Shown: positions 4,894 to 5,113 of the stretch, piece after piece | Layout: the number at the start of each line of letters is the position of its first letter | Numbering within the stretch: position 1 is the stretch's first letter | Source of the DNA: Euzebyaceae bacterium | Lineage (GTDB): Bacteria; Actinomycetota; Nitriliruptoria; Euzebyales; Egibacteraceae | DNA: 5,113 nucleotides | Assembly: GCA_013698135.1 (NCBI GenBank) | Contig: JACCVM010000081.1 | Coordinates: 1-5,113, forward strand | Reading direction: 5' to 3' | Translations under genes and position numbers: made by a program | The notes under the pieces: generated by a model | Seen by the model: the letters and a program-made list of their open reading frames with translations, nothing else | Told to the model about the DNA's origin: nothing | Database searches by the model: none

Positions 4894-4912
4894 GAGGATT
4901 TGCCGCATCGCA
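4879..4912. repeat. Two 14-base direct repeats at a 20-base period, candidate operator
   Basis: TTTCCCGTATCGCA (4879-4892) and TTTGCCGCATCGCA (4899-4912) agree at 12 of 14 positions (TTTSCCGYATCGCA). Their starts are 20 bases apart, close to two helical turns, so two proteins would sit on the same face. The pair is also bracketed by an inverted repeat, GTTTCC (4878-4883) and GGAAAC (4913-4918). It overlaps the -10/start of the plus-strand promoter and the putative -35 of the divergent one. No regulator gene for it is in the window, and its family cannot be read from the site. Confidence 0.55.
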
Positions 4913-4976
4913 GGAAACGCCCTCTGGCCCAGAAACGCCGACGGACCCCCAAGGTCAGTGCGGCCGGGTCGTCAGC

Positions 4977-4983
4977 GAAGGAG
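4977..4983 (+). promoter_or_regulatory. Ribosome binding site of the second CoA-transferase gene
   Basis: GAAGGAG lies 5 bases before the ATG at 4989, a strong Shine-Dalgarno at good spacing. It fixes the start of a gene of which only the first 41 codons are in the window. Confidence 0.75.
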
Positions 4984-4988
4984 CTGCC

Positions 4989-5113
4989 ATGTCGCTGCCC
5001 CTGACCGGCTTCAAGGTGTTGGACTTCACCCGGTTCCTGTCCGGGCCCTACTGCACGATGGTGCTGGCCGACATGGGTGCCGACGTCACCAAGGTCGAAC
5101 GGTTCCCGGAAGG
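4989..5113 (+). CDS. Class III CoA-transferase (CaiB/BaiF family), N-terminal fragment
   Basis: The first 41 codons read MSLPLTGFKVLDFTRFLSGPYC and then TMVLADMGADVTKVERFPE before the window ends. This is the N-terminal signature of the same CoA-transferase family as the gene at 1726-2976: from LPL to KVE the two share 24 of 36 residues by hand alignment, including GPYCT and AD-GADV-KVE. The catalytic aspartate would lie beyond the edge, so activity cannot be judged. It has its own strong promoter and Shine-Dalgarno site and is divergent from the gamma-CA gene. The modest identity within the most conserved block suggests a different substrate rather than a recent duplication. Only the family, not the substrate, can be called. 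Confidence 0.92.
   Translation, partial: MSLPLTGFKVLDFTRFLSGPYCTMVLADMGADVTKVERFPE

Overview
The base composition (high GC, strong G/C preference at third codon positions in the metabolic genes) and the protein families point to a high-GC actinobacterium. The families are a DUF664/DinB-type protein, an AraC regulator whose N-terminus is of a type common in actinobacteria, and several start codons that look leaderless. The species cannot be named from this window.

Layout. Positions 1-1094 form an accessory-looking segment read on the minus strand. It holds the extreme N-terminus of an AraC-type regulator (1-64), an apparent remnant of a Phd/YefM antitoxin (start at 305) with a paired TGTACG operator-like site, and a complete VapBC-type toxin-antitoxin pair (vapB 855-1094, PIN toxin 445-858, 4-base overlap). 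Third-position GC is visibly lower here than in the genes to the right. By hand count it is about 61% in vapB, against about 88% in the first 40 codons of lhgO.

Positions 1211-2976 are a minus-strand operon of a class III (CaiB/BaiF, formyl-CoA transferase family) CoA-transferase followed after 14 bases by a DUF664/DinB-like protein. Divergent from it, with only 32 bases between the chosen start codons, is a plus-strand L-2-hydroxyglutarate oxidase gene (lhgO, 3009-4214). Convergent with lhgO is a gamma-carbonic-anhydrase-fold protein (4282-4824, minus). A 164-base divergent intergenic region then leads to the start of a second class III CoA-transferase (4989 to the window end, plus).

How the genes may work together. 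The right four-fifths looks like an organic-acid/acyl-CoA catabolic neighbourhood: two CoA-transferases that could activate dicarboxylic or hydroxy acids, an oxidase that returns L-2-hydroxyglutarate to 2-oxoglutarate, and a hexapeptide-repeat protein of the family that includes CaiE and PaaY. Both CoA-transferase genes are transcribed divergently from a neighbour, and both shared spacers carry repeat structures that look like operators. These are CTACG-CT-CGTAG at 2996-3007 and two 14-base direct repeats 20 bases apart at 4879-4912. The substrates of the CoA-transferases cannot be read from the sequence.

I found no tRNA, rRNA, CRISPR array or insertion sequence. The most distinctive signal is a shared start architecture: vapB, the Phd-like gene and lhgO each have a -10-like hexamer ending exactly 6 bases before the start codon and no convincing Shine-Dalgarno sequence.
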